Source: Amphimedon queenslandica
Lineage: Eukaryota; Porifera; Demospongiae; Haplosclerida; Niphatidae
Direction: 5' to 3'
DNA: 54,395 bases
NCBI RefSeq assembly: GCF_000090795.2
Contig: NW_003546621.1
Location: forward strand, 25,412-79,806
The notes beneath the pieces are model-generated. The model had not been told where the DNA came from. It made no database searches and saw nothing but the letters and a program-made list of their open reading frames with translations. Below are positions 38,601 to 50,648 of the stretch, in pieces. The translations under genes and the position numbers were made by a program. The number at the start of each line of letters is the position of its first letter. Position 1 is the stretch's first letter.

Positions 38601-41600
38601 ATATTCATTCATCTAGGAGATATATAATGTCAGTTATTTGTGATTAAATTGACTGGCTTTACTTTGTCATAACGCTCACTGATAGATTGATATGATATGT
38701 CTATCTGTTTCAAAAAAGCAAGACTGTCTAAACAATTTTGAGAATAATTTATTATAGCAAGGAGATCTGAATTAGGATTAGACTGTTGTATTTTGCTTTG
38801 ATCTAACAACTTAATTTTTTTTCTAAAATTATTCAATTGGATATCATGAAATTCTGACCTATAATTATTAATAAACTTAGCACTGAACAATTGTGCACAG
38901 CACTTACTCTAATGCAACTGCAAAGTCCTGAACAAGTTTAATTCGAACTTTAGCTGGTTCACCACCATTAAACCAGAAACTGTTACAGTTCTTCACAAAT
39001 TTGTGAAAGCTTTCAAGAATTTGACATAGTTTCTATGGAAATACTAATTAATATATATCGCAGAGTTATAATAATATACCTCATAAAAACTTGGAAAATC
39101 AGATGATTCAATAAAAGATACAGATAAAATTTTTTTGAGTTCAGCTGCTGTTTTTTTATTATCAACTAATTTTTTCCTCTTTTGAATGTTGTTCTTTATA
39201 ATTTCCATCTATAAAAAGTATGCATTATTATGTATATTACAATAAAATTAGCAATCATACTTTTTCAACAGCATCTTTAGATAACTGTTTTAAAACAGCA
39301 GTAGCATATAATGGAAAATAATGACAAAAATAGTCTAGATACACCTACAAATATTTATAATTGATAAGCAGTAATTCCAAGCATTCTAGCTGTTATCACC
39401 AAACTGCTAAAAATTAAATACTACTATACATCATTTCAGAGCAATAAATTTGTACATCTTTTTAAACAAGACTGATACATATTTTATCTAGAAGCTATGA
39501 ATTATCAAACCTGTGTAAAACATTGCTCTTTAAAATAATGATTAGCAGGTTGGTAATGTATTGGCTAAAATACTAACATTATTGATGCATGCATCACTTG
39601 CAATCCATGAAACCAATGAATAGAAGCCAGTGAGATTAATCAAATTTTCATCCTTGGATACAACTCCAAATTGATAAAAGTGAAGACACTGAATAAGTAA
39701 TAAATTTGTAATTATTACAATCTGCAGCAAATACCAGTAAGGTTCCTTTAGTCAAGATCTCAGCACAATCAATTGCTTCAGTGATCTTTGCTAAGTATTC
39801 ACTAAAACTGGCAGCATCAAAAGCTAAACTGATCCTTTGTTCAAGGTCCTAAACAGAGAAGCTGTAAATTTTAGCACCTTTTATAAATAAACTATTAAGC
39901 ATGCATATTTTCAAAAATATACATTAGGACAAATGCAATAAGCAAAACATTATATTTTTCAAAATTACATTAGGATGGTGATAACCAATCCTCACCAGCT
40001 TACTTTTTAAAAATGTATTGCAAAGTCTGAGGCACAAATAAAAATTGTAAAATTAAAAAAACTATATGTGTGTGGTTCATGAAAGTCCAACAAATGCATT
40101 ATGACAAATGAGATGATATGGCTTACATAAAAAGTTTGTACAGTTGTCACTACACAATCAAGGTAATTTGGTTTGATTTTCTCTGGTAATACAGAAAGTA
40201 TTTCAGTTTTTCGAATTAGTACCTATTGGAAGAAAAAGTCAGATTTCACTAAAAATACATGATAAATTCCATCCATATAGCCTGGTAAGTGGTAAGTAAT
40301 GGTAATGCCTAAAAATATCATGATAATGTGCACCCTTGAAATGATGTAGTCTAAGAGGTTAGATCTTGTAGAGGGTTAAGGTACCTAATTAATTTTTTTA
40401 ATTTTTTAAATAATAGCATAGCTAATTATAAGGTTATAGCTTACAATGTGAGTGTGTAGCTCAAAATATTCCTTGTATGTTACTGAACTATACAATATTT
40501 ATACCAAGACAAATTATATTTACCTCGACCTTTTTTTCTATTGCTTCTAGTCTTTTTTCCATAGTAGATCTTAATAAATTGCAGGATGATTGTACAGCTG
40601 TAAATGCTGCTTCACGAAGCATTTTAATACTTTTAGTACTAGGATATTTTTGAAAAGCTTCCAACTGCTTTTTTATCAATTCGTTTAAATCATTGAATGC
40701 CACTTCAATATTAACATCAAATTTAAGTACCTGTGTATAAAATATATAATATGTGCCCATGCAGAAAAATTTAAGTCATACTTTGCCAAAAGTAACAATT
40801 TTCATGATACAATCATAGTACTGACAATATTTTTTCTCAATGATATCAAAGAAATCATTTGGCTGTTTCAAACTCCTTATAAAGTCATTAGTCAAGGGTG
40901 ATAATTGCTTGAAAGTTAAATTAATAACTTTCATTTCCTATACAACAAACAAAATAATATTGTCTAAAAATGCAGAATAAATTAAGTTTAGTAACATTGC
41001 ACGCTTTTAATATGCTCCAATAAGTTGCTGCTACAATTTACTATGACAGGCAAAGACAGGTATAAATTTTGACTCTTAATTCTATCATAGTTCAATGCCC
41101 ATGCATGCAAATATGAGGATAATGTGGGTGAATTTCTTTTGGAGTTTAGTTTCTTTGTGGATTGAATATCTTCCAAAATGAAAAAGGCATTCTTCAATGT
41201 GGGCTGTGCATGTGCATACAAATGCATGGCTGCAGCTCAAAACTCTTAAAACCTGCCTATTTTTGTTTTATTATTACTAGATTAGTGCAGTTATATCTAT
41301 AGTCTATACTGAGATGATAAATATACCCAACCTGGTTAAACAATCCTATCAAGTTTAAACATTATATGATACCTCAATTGTTGTTAGAGATTTAGGTCTA
41401 GATTTTGCTGCCAGTTGTGGATCTCCTAGGAGAGATGTAACTATAGAAATAGCCATTTGCAACTAAAGGGTTTAGAATCATGAGCAATAAAGTATCATGA
41501 CCGGGTATTGTAGTACTTTGTTTCTGTCATAACGGTTTTCTGATTTAGTACTTGGATTGCCACCCGCACCACCACTACTGGCTCGATCATTGCTGCTGCT

Positions 41601-41660
41601 ACCACTACCTCGAGCACCCTGATTTCCGTCACCGCCACCAACACCATTTTTAGTAGCCAT
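17656..41660 (-). CDS. RNF213 homologue: giant AAA+ ATPase / E3 ubiquitin ligase, RING-less
   Basis: This many-exon gene (introns mostly about 40-60 nt, two over 700 nt) should encode a protein of the order of 5,000 residues, like vertebrate RNF213. The start is ATG at 41658-41660, opening a glycine/serine-rich leader. The long N-terminal arm is followed by the dynein-like AAA core. AAA2 has Walker A-like QAGVGKS (31908-31928). AAA3 has GETGCGKT (28587-28610) and Walker B VVFFDEAN. AAA4 has GKPGSSKS (27229-27252), VVVLDEVG, and the family signature SNWALDPAKMNRG. The E3 part continues to the C-terminus, ending KKKIR with the stop at 17656. The RZ finger is present (20306-20457). The RING normally inserted before the WSFFLEVLSTLC block is missing (see 22110-22450). 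Family knowledge: RNF213 ubiquitylates proteins and bacterial LPS in the cytosol through a cysteine-dependent mechanism that does not need the RING. It lies head-to-head with the E2-fusion gene. Confidence 0.93.
20306..20457 (-). other. RZ-type zinc finger of the RNF213 homologue
   Basis: It is split over two exons (20423-20457 and 20306-20373). The peptide reads CNNAHQYTDIM then LESFCIHCG, giving C-x3-H and C-x2-C, the four expected zinc ligands. The spacing loop is shorter than in vertebrates and lacks the ECG motif there. The preceding exon (20511-20577, DLMLPAMP) also matches the family context. In the family this finger is required for LPS ubiquitylation and transthiolation activity. Confidence 0.8.
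22110..22450 (-). other. Site where the RNF213 RING should be: RING absent
   Basis: The flanks are recognisable E3-module sequence: EVWLKWHWVCVMKLFFEYV upstream and SCWSFFLEVLSTLC downstream. Between them lie only about 55 residues (KNQKETIIFARRIEK, FSAKIDDFKNSNTLN and an LPEAAKQQ stretch) in two short exons, with no cysteine and no histidine. The introns between are too short to hide a RING. The frame is open and splice sites look normal, so this is a real absence, not a sequence gap. Confidence 0.75.
26970..27255 (-). other. AAA4 nucleotide-binding motifs of the RNF213 homologue
   Basis: Walker A GKPGSSKS sits at 27229-27252 and Walker B VVVLDEVG near 26975-26999, followed by ASPYLPLKALHPLLEDG. 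The catalytic lysine and the D-E pair are intact, suggesting an active ATPase site. Confidence 0.88.
28340..28640 (-). other. AAA3 nucleotide-binding motifs of the RNF213 homologue
   Basis: Walker A GETGCGKT is at 28587-28610 and Walker B VVFFDEAN near 28355-28380, followed by LIKEIMCDG and the VAACNPY sensor-type segment. All are hallmarks of the active AAA3 of RNF213. Confidence 0.9.
29020..29560 (-). repeat. R1 repeat units inside an RNF213 intron
   Basis: The intron of about 800 nt between the exons near 28.83 and 29.64 kb holds about three diverged R1 units on the plus strand (GTTTAAGCTGATACC, TTGGCCAAATTTTGTCAAAAATGG, TTTCTGATACA). It explains why this intron is more than ten times the local norm. 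Confidence 0.8.
30870..31090 (-). repeat. R1 repeat unit inside an RNF213 intron
   Basis: One unit (CTCAAAAATTGGGA, TTTGGCCAAATTTTGCCAAA, GATACACATACATG, TTTGAGCTGATTC) lies in the long intron between about 30.76 and 31.71 kb. The rest of that intron is AT-rich without recognisable content. Confidence 0.75.
35821..35888. ncRNA. Near-perfect intronic hairpin, possible miRNA precursor or mini-MITE
   Basis: Arms of about 29 nt (35821-35850 and 35860-35888; CCCAACATACATTATGCAAC against GTTGCATAGTGTATGTTGGG) pair with one mismatch and one bulged base around a 9-nt loop. It sits inside an RNF213 intron that is about 107 nt instead of about 50. It would fold in the gene's own transcript. It could be a microRNA-like precursor or simply a tiny inverted-repeat element. 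Confidence 0.5.
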
Positions 41661-41893
41661 AACGAGTATCTAATAACCCTGTAGCTAGATTTATCTCGAA
41701 ATTTAGCAAGCTTTTTGGTTTTTATATTTAAGGCAGTTTAGCCTCTCCCACACAAAGTCGCAATAGATCTATAATTATAACGCCCAAAAAGCATCCGCTG
41801 TAAATTCGACTAGTATAATTATCACGCATAATGTCAGATACTATCAGTCTTCGGCCGTCTTGCCATCGAGAGTGAACCCTGGACACAATATTT
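41661..41893. promoter_or_regulatory. Divergent promoter region shared by RNF213 and the E2-fusion gene
   Basis: Only 233 bp separate the two start codons, which face away from each other. The interval is less AT-rich than the surroundings, with several CpGs (CTTCGGCCGTCTTGCCATCG region near 41851-41870), and has no strong TATA box. Both genes must be initiated from here, so co-regulation is likely. Confidence 0.7.
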
Positions 41894-44800
41894 ATGGTTG
41901 AACAGGCCAAAGTATTTATGGAAGTGCTACAAAAACACCTTATAGATTCTGGAGTAGATGAGATTGATTTAGAGGATAAAATAATCCCTCATCTTTGGAA
42001 AAAAGGTTTTAAAAAAATTGCTGATTTTGAGTTTTTGGAAAAGGCAGATCTTGATGGTAATTAGTAATTAATGTAACTTAGAGATCTATTACTTTTAATG
42101 TTTATGCAGATTTAGATGTCAATGATGTAATCAAAAGAAGGCTATGGAAGTATATCCACAAAGATCAATCAATAACTCTGCAGTCTGATGAAACTAACGA
42201 CGACTTTGATCAAGACACTGAAATATATATAAGATACATCTATTGCAATTCTGATCTTTTTGCAAATGATATAGCTGAAATGAAGCTTGTCAAAATAAAA
42301 CCATCAATGAAGCTGGATGAAATTACAAGTATGATATGTAGTGACAACAAAATTCCTCAAGAAGAAACAATTGAGCTATATTCAAGTCATGGATACCCAT
42401 TACAGAATAATGAAATAACTGGACAAGGTATTATGGTATTATGGCTTTAGCTAATATATATGCTATATAGGCACACTAAGGTCTTGGAATATAAAGGATG
42501 GTGATTTATTTTATGTATTAAGAAGGTCAAAGAAGCAACCACAAATGAAGGAATTTGTTTCTTTACCTGAATTGGATCATAATATTGGTAATTTTAATAA
42601 GATACTCTTTATAATGTACCAATTGAAATCTATATAATAATCAGGTCAGGAAACTTTTATAATTGAAACTCCTTTCCATGGCTCTTTCTCAGTCAATGCA
42701 TACATGGATTGTGATTCACCGGAAGACATTGCACAAAAAGTTTACAGTGTGACTGACATACAAGTTCCATTTATGTCACTTTATGTCAGGTGAAATATAA
42801 AGTTATTAGTAAACTTTAATTACTTTTATTGACAGGAGGGGATATATGCATGAGCGGATGACAGCATTTACAGAATTAAAGGATAAGGATCATATTAGAG
42901 TTGTATTGAGAAACCCATTAGAAATAGTTCAGCCTCGTTCCTCTGATTATGGCAGCAAAAATTACAATTTTTTGGTTCCACAAACAAAGTCAGGGATCAC
43001 AAAATTTTTTTCAATACTTAAGTTTATTGTATGTAAAGTTCTACACATGTACAATAATTATTACTGTATTATGTACATGCAGTGTTCACGTCAGCCCTAT
43101 AACAAAGAGTATGACTTTGAAAAATTCCTGTCTTACTTAATGACATTCACTGATTTCCCTCCTTTGGTCTATGCATTACAGAATCTGAAAGAATTTTCAT
43201 TTCTCACAATATCAGGCTGGGTATGAGTTTTATTTACAACTAATGATGTATCTGTTTTTCTTTATACAGACAGCATTAATTGAGGGTTTCTATTTGCTTT
43301 TCAAAACAATTCTTGAAGCTTTTGCTACAGGTATGAGGTTGCAATAATTGTAAAGCTATCAGTTTTTCGCATTGAATATAGTGAGCAGTGATCATATCTT
43401 TGAATATTCAGATTATACTTTCTCTATGCTGATTCATAAGTCACATGTAAGCAAAATACAATTTTATAACAAATTAACACATACTTTTAAATTCAAGGAT
43501 GTTCAAGAGGCATGCACAGTAAATGTTGAAACACAACACTGCTCACTAGTGTGCCCTTTATCAGGAACAAGGATACATCAACCAGTTCGTGTAGATGTAG
43601 ATATGACACAAGGTCCCTTTGATAAAGAAAACATCTTAGCCAAAATTGAAAGTATGGTACCACAATATGGCAGCATGTGCACTTTAATATAATTATTGCA
43701 GGTGGTGATGAGTTTGTACAGTTAGGCAGAATTACAAAAGAACAATTAAAGGAAGATATCGAGACTGCTAAGCTTCTCATGTATTTTCCGTGGGAAACTG
43801 ATACAAAAGTATGTGTGTGGACAAATCCACCAAGGAATGAAATACCAAAGTCAGTTATAATAATATAAAGAACATCTACTCTTGATAGTATTTATTTTAC
43901 TTGTATGCATCAAGAGTTTGTAAAAAGGTGGATATATCTTTTAAATGGTTTGACATGCTACAATCTTTAGCCGAGTTACATATACTGAATCCTCAAGGAT
44001 TATACAGCGGGGATGAATGTATAACTTACAATATTGAAGGTTAAAAACTAATAAAGTTTAGTATTATTATAGACAAAATCTTAACAGCACATCTAATCTA
44101 CTTTCTTGGTTCAACAAAAAGTTCAGATGAAAAAAGAAGATTCTACAATGCATGTGCTGATGCTGAAAGTGGCTATCAACAAGTGATACCAAAAAAAGAG
44201 CTCGAAAAAATTGGAAAGTTAGAAATAACAATCATATTAATATTCAGCTGCACACACTTGGCTGCACATTAACATTTAGATCAAGTGACCTTGAAATGCA
44301 AGTTACCTCTGACATTAAAAAAGTAATCAGTAAAGGCAGTGAAGAAATTCAAAATTACAATGAAATAAGGTAACTATACATTGATTAATTGCATCACACT
44401 ATCAAGGAAAATTAGAAAGTCTGCTGTGATTGCACCACAAGAAAGTATACAATGGGACACAGAAGAAGCTATTGTGGTATGAAACTTATTATAAACGTAC
44501 ATATAGTTCATGGCTCTGTGTCATGCCATAAAAGGTTTTATTTGACCACAGTGGTTCCATGGGTTCTCGAGTTTTTGAAGAGTAAGTGTACATACTTCAT
44601 TGTTGAAATTTAGTGTGAGACACTTTAGAACTGGAAAAATGACAAGGCTTGTTGCTGCTAAACACTTGTTTAATAGTTTTGCAACACGTACTCTGGCATA
44701 TAAGCTGCACCATGCACTGGGACTAACTATATTTGGATCAGATGTTATTCTTGCATTAGAAATTAGCAAAAATACAGAAAAATTTGAGGTAAAATCTGGG

Positions 44801-46542
44801 AATATACATTGTAATTATCATTTTGTGGACATAATTACTCAGACTAGTTTGGAAGATGTTGAACTAGATGGTTCAACAGAATTGACAGCAGCTATTGTTG
44901 ATGCTGTTCAGCAACTTAAAAGATTCAACTGTAAAAGGTAAGTGATAAAAACTATATACATATATACTGTTTTTTTTCAAGGGGGGGATTTAGTGCTTTC
45001 ATAGCCATTCACCAAAATAACCCAATATTTTTGCTTGTGCTCCATGGCCACTAATTCACCAAATTAAAAGCTACCAATCACCAAAATATTTAGCAGTTTT
45101 CCAGTCCTTCTAAAATTACCATCAATTATAGTATATTTTACTAATACATTTAAGGCGGAGGATATTGTGTCTAACTGATGGATACAACGGTTCCAGTGTG
45201 ACATATGAATATGCATTGCAATGCACAAAGGTATTTTCATAATAATAATAGTAATAATAATAATAATAATAAGTGACATGTGCATGTATAATGTACAGGA
45301 TGCTGGTGTAATTGTGGATACAGTTTTGTTGACACATCCCTCTGACAATAAAGTACAAAAGGCATTCTCTCATGCAACAGGTTTCAACTGCTGTCACAAA
45401 ATTTTGACTTTTAACCATAATTTATCATAGGAGGTGTATGCGTTCTCCCTAAAACAATGCAGGAAGCACTCAGATACTTTGAGTTAGATGCAATGCTCTC
45501 ACTGAGTGAAAGGGGCTTTAAACAATCTTCAGTATACTATAATACAATAAGACATTTTAAGTAATATAATTCCCTTTTATACAGGCTAATTTAAGAGATT
45601 TACAAGATATTGATCGTTATCCATATGAGACAGAGGCTAGCTTTAAATCAACCTACATTGACTCATTTCACAATGTGAAGACACACTCAATGAAAACGTA
45701 AATTCATTTGATAAAAAGTTTTAATATTGCATAAATTTTAAGCCACATAGATCAGCTAAAAGAAATACCAAGCAAGTCACAGCAACGAAGAATAATAAGA
45801 GAACTTAGAGAGTTCATGCATAATCCTCATCACAGTATAACAGTTTATCCAAGTCAAACAAGGTAAGGCCATATGCATGTATAAGTGAATTACATTACTA
45901 ATTAATCATAGCTATGACAAATGGAAAGTATTAATGTCTGCCCCAGATAAAAGTGCTTATGCAGGAGGTTAGTTCTATCATTATGATTAAACAAACATTA
46001 AAATGTGTCTTATTATAGGAGTGTATACTCTAAGTGTTGAATTTCCAAAAAAATATCCTTTGACCCAACCTGAAATACGATTTCTTACACCAGTATGGTC
46101 ACATTACACACAAACATAATTTATTATTTAAAACTATTAGATATATCATTGCAATGTTAGTAGCAGCAGTGGGAGGATATGTCATGCAATACTTGGAGAG
46201 TCATACACACCCTCCACCAGTATGAGAGAAATACTGAGCTACATTTATGGACTGTTGATGTGTCCTGATGTCGATAACCCACTTGACAGGTAATTAATGC
46301 TATGATTAAACATAGTAAATCAATTACTGTATAGTGCACTTACTGAAGAGTATATCCATGGAAACCAGAGTGGTAGTAACAAAGGCAATACTGAATCTTC
46401 TCAAGTGGCAAGTGAATATTTCAAAAAAGCTGGAGAAAGTGTCAAATTGCATGCAAGTAGAGCATTTGAAGATTTACACAAAGTTAGTTCATTGAAATCA
46501 TTTTACAATTATGATGCAATTTTTTAGGAATTTAGTGGATGA
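41894..46542 (+). CDS. Multidomain E2-type ubiquitin-conjugating protein (Ubl-Ubl-SP-RING-like-VWA-UBC)
   Basis: This many-exon gene encodes roughly 900 residues. The start is taken at 41894; an in-frame ATG at 41918 is equally possible and corresponds to the start of the left copy. In order: a helical, perhaps SAM-like N-terminus (VLQKHLIDSGVDE); a ubiquitin-like domain (exon 42110-42427 plus the next, ending GDLFYVLRR); a second ubiquitin-like domain (FHGSFSVNAY ... DHIRVVLR) with no C-terminal GG; a middle region with an SP-RING-like segment (SLVCPLSGTRI, 43498-43651); a VWA domain with MIDAS D-H-S-G-S at 44544-44558 and LTDGYNGSS; and a C-terminal E2 domain (VEFPKKYPLTQPEIRFLTP) with H-C-N in place of H-P-N and the active cysteine in GRICHAIL (codon 46180-46182). 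The stop follows EFSG at 46540-46542. All exons are open. It is head-to-head with RNF213. I do not recognise a named orthologue. Confidence 0.85.
43498..43651 (+). other. Degenerate SP-RING-like exon of the E2-fusion protein
   Basis: The stretch SLVCPLSGTRIHQPVR and onward through GPFDKENIL can be laid without gaps on the first half of PIAS/Siz SP-RING (MIZ) domains: S-L-x-C-P-L at the start, R-[IL]-x-x-P-x-R, then F-D before a helix. The C-x-H-x-x-C zinc ligands in between are replaced (D-M-T-Q-G-P). The left copy has the same substitutions, so the loss is ancient. Confidence 0.55.
45239..45273. repeat. (TAA)n microsatellite in an E2-fusion intron
   Basis: A TAATAA tract between two VWA exons. 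A tyrosine-rich minus-strand frame across it is an artefact. Confidence 0.85.
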
Positions 46543-49500
46543 CTCATCTTAAAAAAGAACACTTCGCTTGAATACTTACATGTACACATTTAGCTTCTTT
46601 GTTTTTAAAATCTAATGACAATGAGATAATTCAAATGCAAATAATATGCATAAATTGATACAAATCATCTCAAGCAAAACAAGCTTACTTATACATATCA
46701 AATTAGCACATCAATCAGTATGTAAGTATATGCAATTTTTTCTAGTCCAAAAATCTCAAATAAAGATATAAGCTAATCCCTAAGTTAAAAACCAGCCTGA
46801 TAAAAGTGATAATCACAGGCACTATTGTGCTATTCTGCTCTATCAATTAAGACCCAAATACTGGCCTGATATACAGAGTGTCAAAATTGTCCTGAGTTGT
46901 ATTTTCTATGATATAATTTTTCCTCATTGGCTTTGCAGGTTAAGGGTCAAGTTCTTTGCTCAATAATATCACATTAATGTCTTTAATTAATTAACAATTA
47001 CATAAATATTTCCACAAAGTGTTTCAGGAGGGATTTCGGCCATGTACAATCTAGTATCTTCTTTCAATAACCTATACGTATGTATATGCAAAATGAATAA
47101 ACTATGTTTGTCATATGGAATACAATATAGAGCTCAATACTTAAAGCTTTTTGAGAAAACAGGGTTATCATTCATGAAATACATGTACATGTACATGTAC
47201 ATAAATGGTTGTACAAGGCTTTCCAATTTGGAACAGTGTCTTTATTTTCCGTGCAATTTTAAATGAGTAAATGACTGTGAAGTCAAAAATAAAATATATT
47301 AATAGTTAGTTGTGACGCACTTTAGAATACATTATGTTCATAATGACAGAAGAAACATAAAATAACTAATATCTTCCTTAACATACCACTTTTTATCTAG
47401 TACAAGCTGTTACCCATCCATACTGACTACTCAGGAATAGCCTGATTCTAAATCTAATCAACCCAACTACATGTACTCAAAAGATGAGTAAGCATGTAAT
47501 ACATGTACATGTAACATTTAAAGTAAATAATACTAACTGATACTATGCTAATACTAATCATAATAAGACATACTTATTACAGGCACAGCTAGTGCAAGAA
47601 ATAAACAAACAAATAAATATATATAAAAATAATAACATTAGGATTTATTAACTACTACTGTAAATAATCTAAAATCAATCTTTTGATGGAGTAACTAAGG
47701 GCATATAAGGGCATTTTAAGCAACACATTACAAGAACAGGTTCTTATTCCTCTAAGAATATATATGTGTATGTTAATAGTACGTCCCTAAGAAAGATTGT
47801 ACATGTACTAGCTTGTAATAATAATATTGTGCTACTACCAGTCAGTACAAGTCAGTTCTAAATAAATAAGGCATTGCTATTTGCTACAAACATTGGAAAC
47901 CAAATACCAATGACTCCACACACAATTTGAAGTAAAAAAGTAGTAAATTACTAAAAGAGGACTTTTATAGGCTATTACAGCATTAGTGATTTAGTGTATA
48001 ACAATAAAGAAGAATTAAACTTCCTAAATGATAATGCTCTACTATAATGTCAACTGTTATCTAATAGATAATACACTATAGTAGATACAGTTGCACTGCA
48101 TACATACATGTATCACTAATGTAGTGGTTCATTACTTCTAAAAACACATAATACCATGAAATCCCTACCTATGACAGCTGTTATTCCCCCTGACAAGCAA
48201 CTACATGTACATTGTACACTCCAACGGAAACCCAACCTAAAACAACTAATACGCCAATAACACTCCTACTGCTAACCAAGATCCACCTTCAATAAGATGC
48301 ACAAACAACTCGTGATATCTTCATAAAGTATTTGAGGTGACCTTTACAACAACTAATAATCACAGAGTTTAAAGCTGATTAAAAACATCACCAACTAAAT
48401 TATGCATGCATTTTTGTACTATGAGCATTTTGTGACAATTGCTGCATACCAAGAGGCAAGAGCTCCCTATTATGCACTCTTGCTGCATACTGCATAGCAT
48501 AAAAATGGTGTGAATTCCCTACAATTCGTCAGAATTTGCACAGCATTTGTATATCACAAAAACGTATATTACAAAAATAATGACCTTGGAAATATGACTA
48601 TCAATTTGATTTTTTTACTCTGCAGACAATTCTAAACCCATAATACTGAATAGTGACCAAGCAGTATAACAAATGTTAATAACTTACTATGACATACTCT
48701 CCTAAGTTGGACAAAACACATCTGTATAAACTAACAGACCTAAACATGCATATACTGGAGCCAGATGTTACCACTGGCGCCAGATGTTACCAGCTTTGCC
48801 TCTTCACACACTATGCTTAGTACTGTTACACAAATAAGAACCTCCTCTAAACTGGTGCTAGACTGCCGGTCTCACCAGAGCAAGTAAACTTTTGATAGTA
48901 GCACTACCAAGAGTACTGGTATTAAAATACTGGGAACTACTGGTACATGTAATTCTCAATACAGCAACTAGTGAACAAATGCTATATATATAATGCTATA
49001 TAATATAATGTATATAATGCTATACAATGAGTCAAAAGAGAACCTTACATCATAGCACTGACTGGCAGACTACTGCAGGAATTGAAAGTATTTGTGGGTT
49101 ATAGAAATGACAGTACATCAGAAGTCATAATGTATTCATACATGTGCTTAGCAAGAATCAAAAGTGAAAGTAGTACATTCATGTGTATACATAGAAGGGG
49201 ATTACATTTAACACAACAAAGATGACTTGTACATAGTAACCAGTTATTAAAGAAACTTGTTACAGACATTTGTAATGAGATGTGCTGCACCATGTAGTAC
49301 TATTGTATGTTGTTTGTACTGCATGCATTATAACATAATACAAAAATTACCATTACAATATACAGCACTTGCCAGTTGCAAGATAAACCGATACATATAC
49401 ATGTATATATGGCTTATCAGTTGATTATTGATTATACAGAGAATTCAAGAAATAAAGGCAAGCAAGAATAAAGAAAGGACTCGTACATGTAATCTTATCA

Positions 49501-50118
49501 AAGCACCTGACAATCACTCAATAGTACATTTACACAGGTCAGGACATGTATGCATAAACTGTCAGTGATTATCCCATACATAATATGTAACTGTCAATAC
49601 TAGAACATACTGAAAATAAATTACAACACAAAAAGGCATCAGCAAAGACAGTCAAAATGCATACTAAATAAACTTACATTTCAAGAGTCCGTTCGAAAGC
49701 AGCCAATAAAGTCCATTTCTAATAAAAATATTACAAAAGAAAAATGTAAGCATAAGATCAAAACTACATTTTATCATAAATAATCAAATCTAGCCAGTAG
49801 CCATGCACTCATTATGTATGTACCATGCACACGGTTAATGTAATATGTCAAAAAGACAATTAAAACAAAGTATCTTGAATTTATTATGCATAACAATAGT
49901 CAAATGAACAACCATTTCTAATACAATACAGAAATTTTTGAAATCACGATAATGTTTTACTAAGGCTAAGATATACAATGTAACGATTAACCAAAGTAGC
50001 AACATGGATCTGCAATTATTTTCTATAAGGGCTAAACGCTACCATCTTAGACTCTACATTAGTTGATTAATTCAAATGCCAAATGACATCACCTAAGTCA
50101 CACCCATTCTATGATAAT
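46543..50118. other. Intergenic, no gene seen
   Basis: AT-rich spacer between the intact E2-fusion gene and PPP1R21. It holds (ACATGT)n tracts (about 47180-47202 and elsewhere) and stretches similar to the left spacer (48165-48250, 49670-49745). No exon is supportable. Confidence 0.5.
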
Positions 50119-50326
50119 TACCATATAGGGGGTATATTTCCTGGGGAAAATATTTCACGAAAATCACCTTTAAGCCTATTCACAAGAAAAAATTTTTTGA
50201 GTTTTTCTTCTACTGACCATTATTAGTATGGTAAAAAAATAATTTTCACAGAAAAAATTTTGACAATTTTTTTAAACGTAAAATTAACAAAAATAAATCC
50301 CCGTGAAATATACCCCTTATATGGTA
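50119..50326. mobile_element. 208-bp MITE
   Basis: The ends TACCATATAGGGGGTATATT and ATATACCCCTTATATGGTA are inverted repeats with one indel, extending inward through TTTCACG/CGTGAAA blocks. The interior is AT-rich and non-coding. Confidence 0.8.
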
Positions 50327-50529
50327 TTCTAAATAATCCTGTCAAATAACCAAGCTTTCATGCTAAAATATTAGTCCCTATTTACCTATAACTGTAATAT
50401 TGCATTGTGTTCTTGTCCAAAATTAATCCCAAAACACTTACACATCAATAGAACTTCTAACACAGCGATCAACAAAAGAATTGTCGACTTCATCAATCAA
50501 ACCCGTGATCAAACTACTGAAACCAGATG

Positions 50530-50648
50530 GCAGCACGTGGTGGGGCGGAGTTTTCTATTGGGCGTAACCTTAAAGGTGTGGTTTAGATTCACGCACCGCC
50601 CAAAATTGTAAGACTCTACTCTAAGAGTTCCAGCATTTCTTGTTGTTG
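50530..50648 (+). promoter_or_regulatory. Upstream region of PPP1R21, conserved in the duplicate
   Basis: A GC-richer block (CACGTGGTGGGGCGGAGTTT, then GGGCGTAACCTTAA) matches 15868-15975 upstream of the truncated copy. Its composition against the AT-rich surroundings and its position just before the start codon suggest core promoter and 5' UTR. Confidence 0.5.

Noticed and set aside
44221..44280. Premature stop in the intact E2-fusion gene after GKLEITII
   Set aside because: A 66-nt intron (GTTAGA ... CATTTAG) removes it, and the left copy has a matching intron at the same site, so the frame continues as SSDLEMQV.
45122..45418. Minus-strand frame with a run of tyrosines
   Set aside because: It is a translation of the TAA microsatellite within an intron of the E2-fusion gene.
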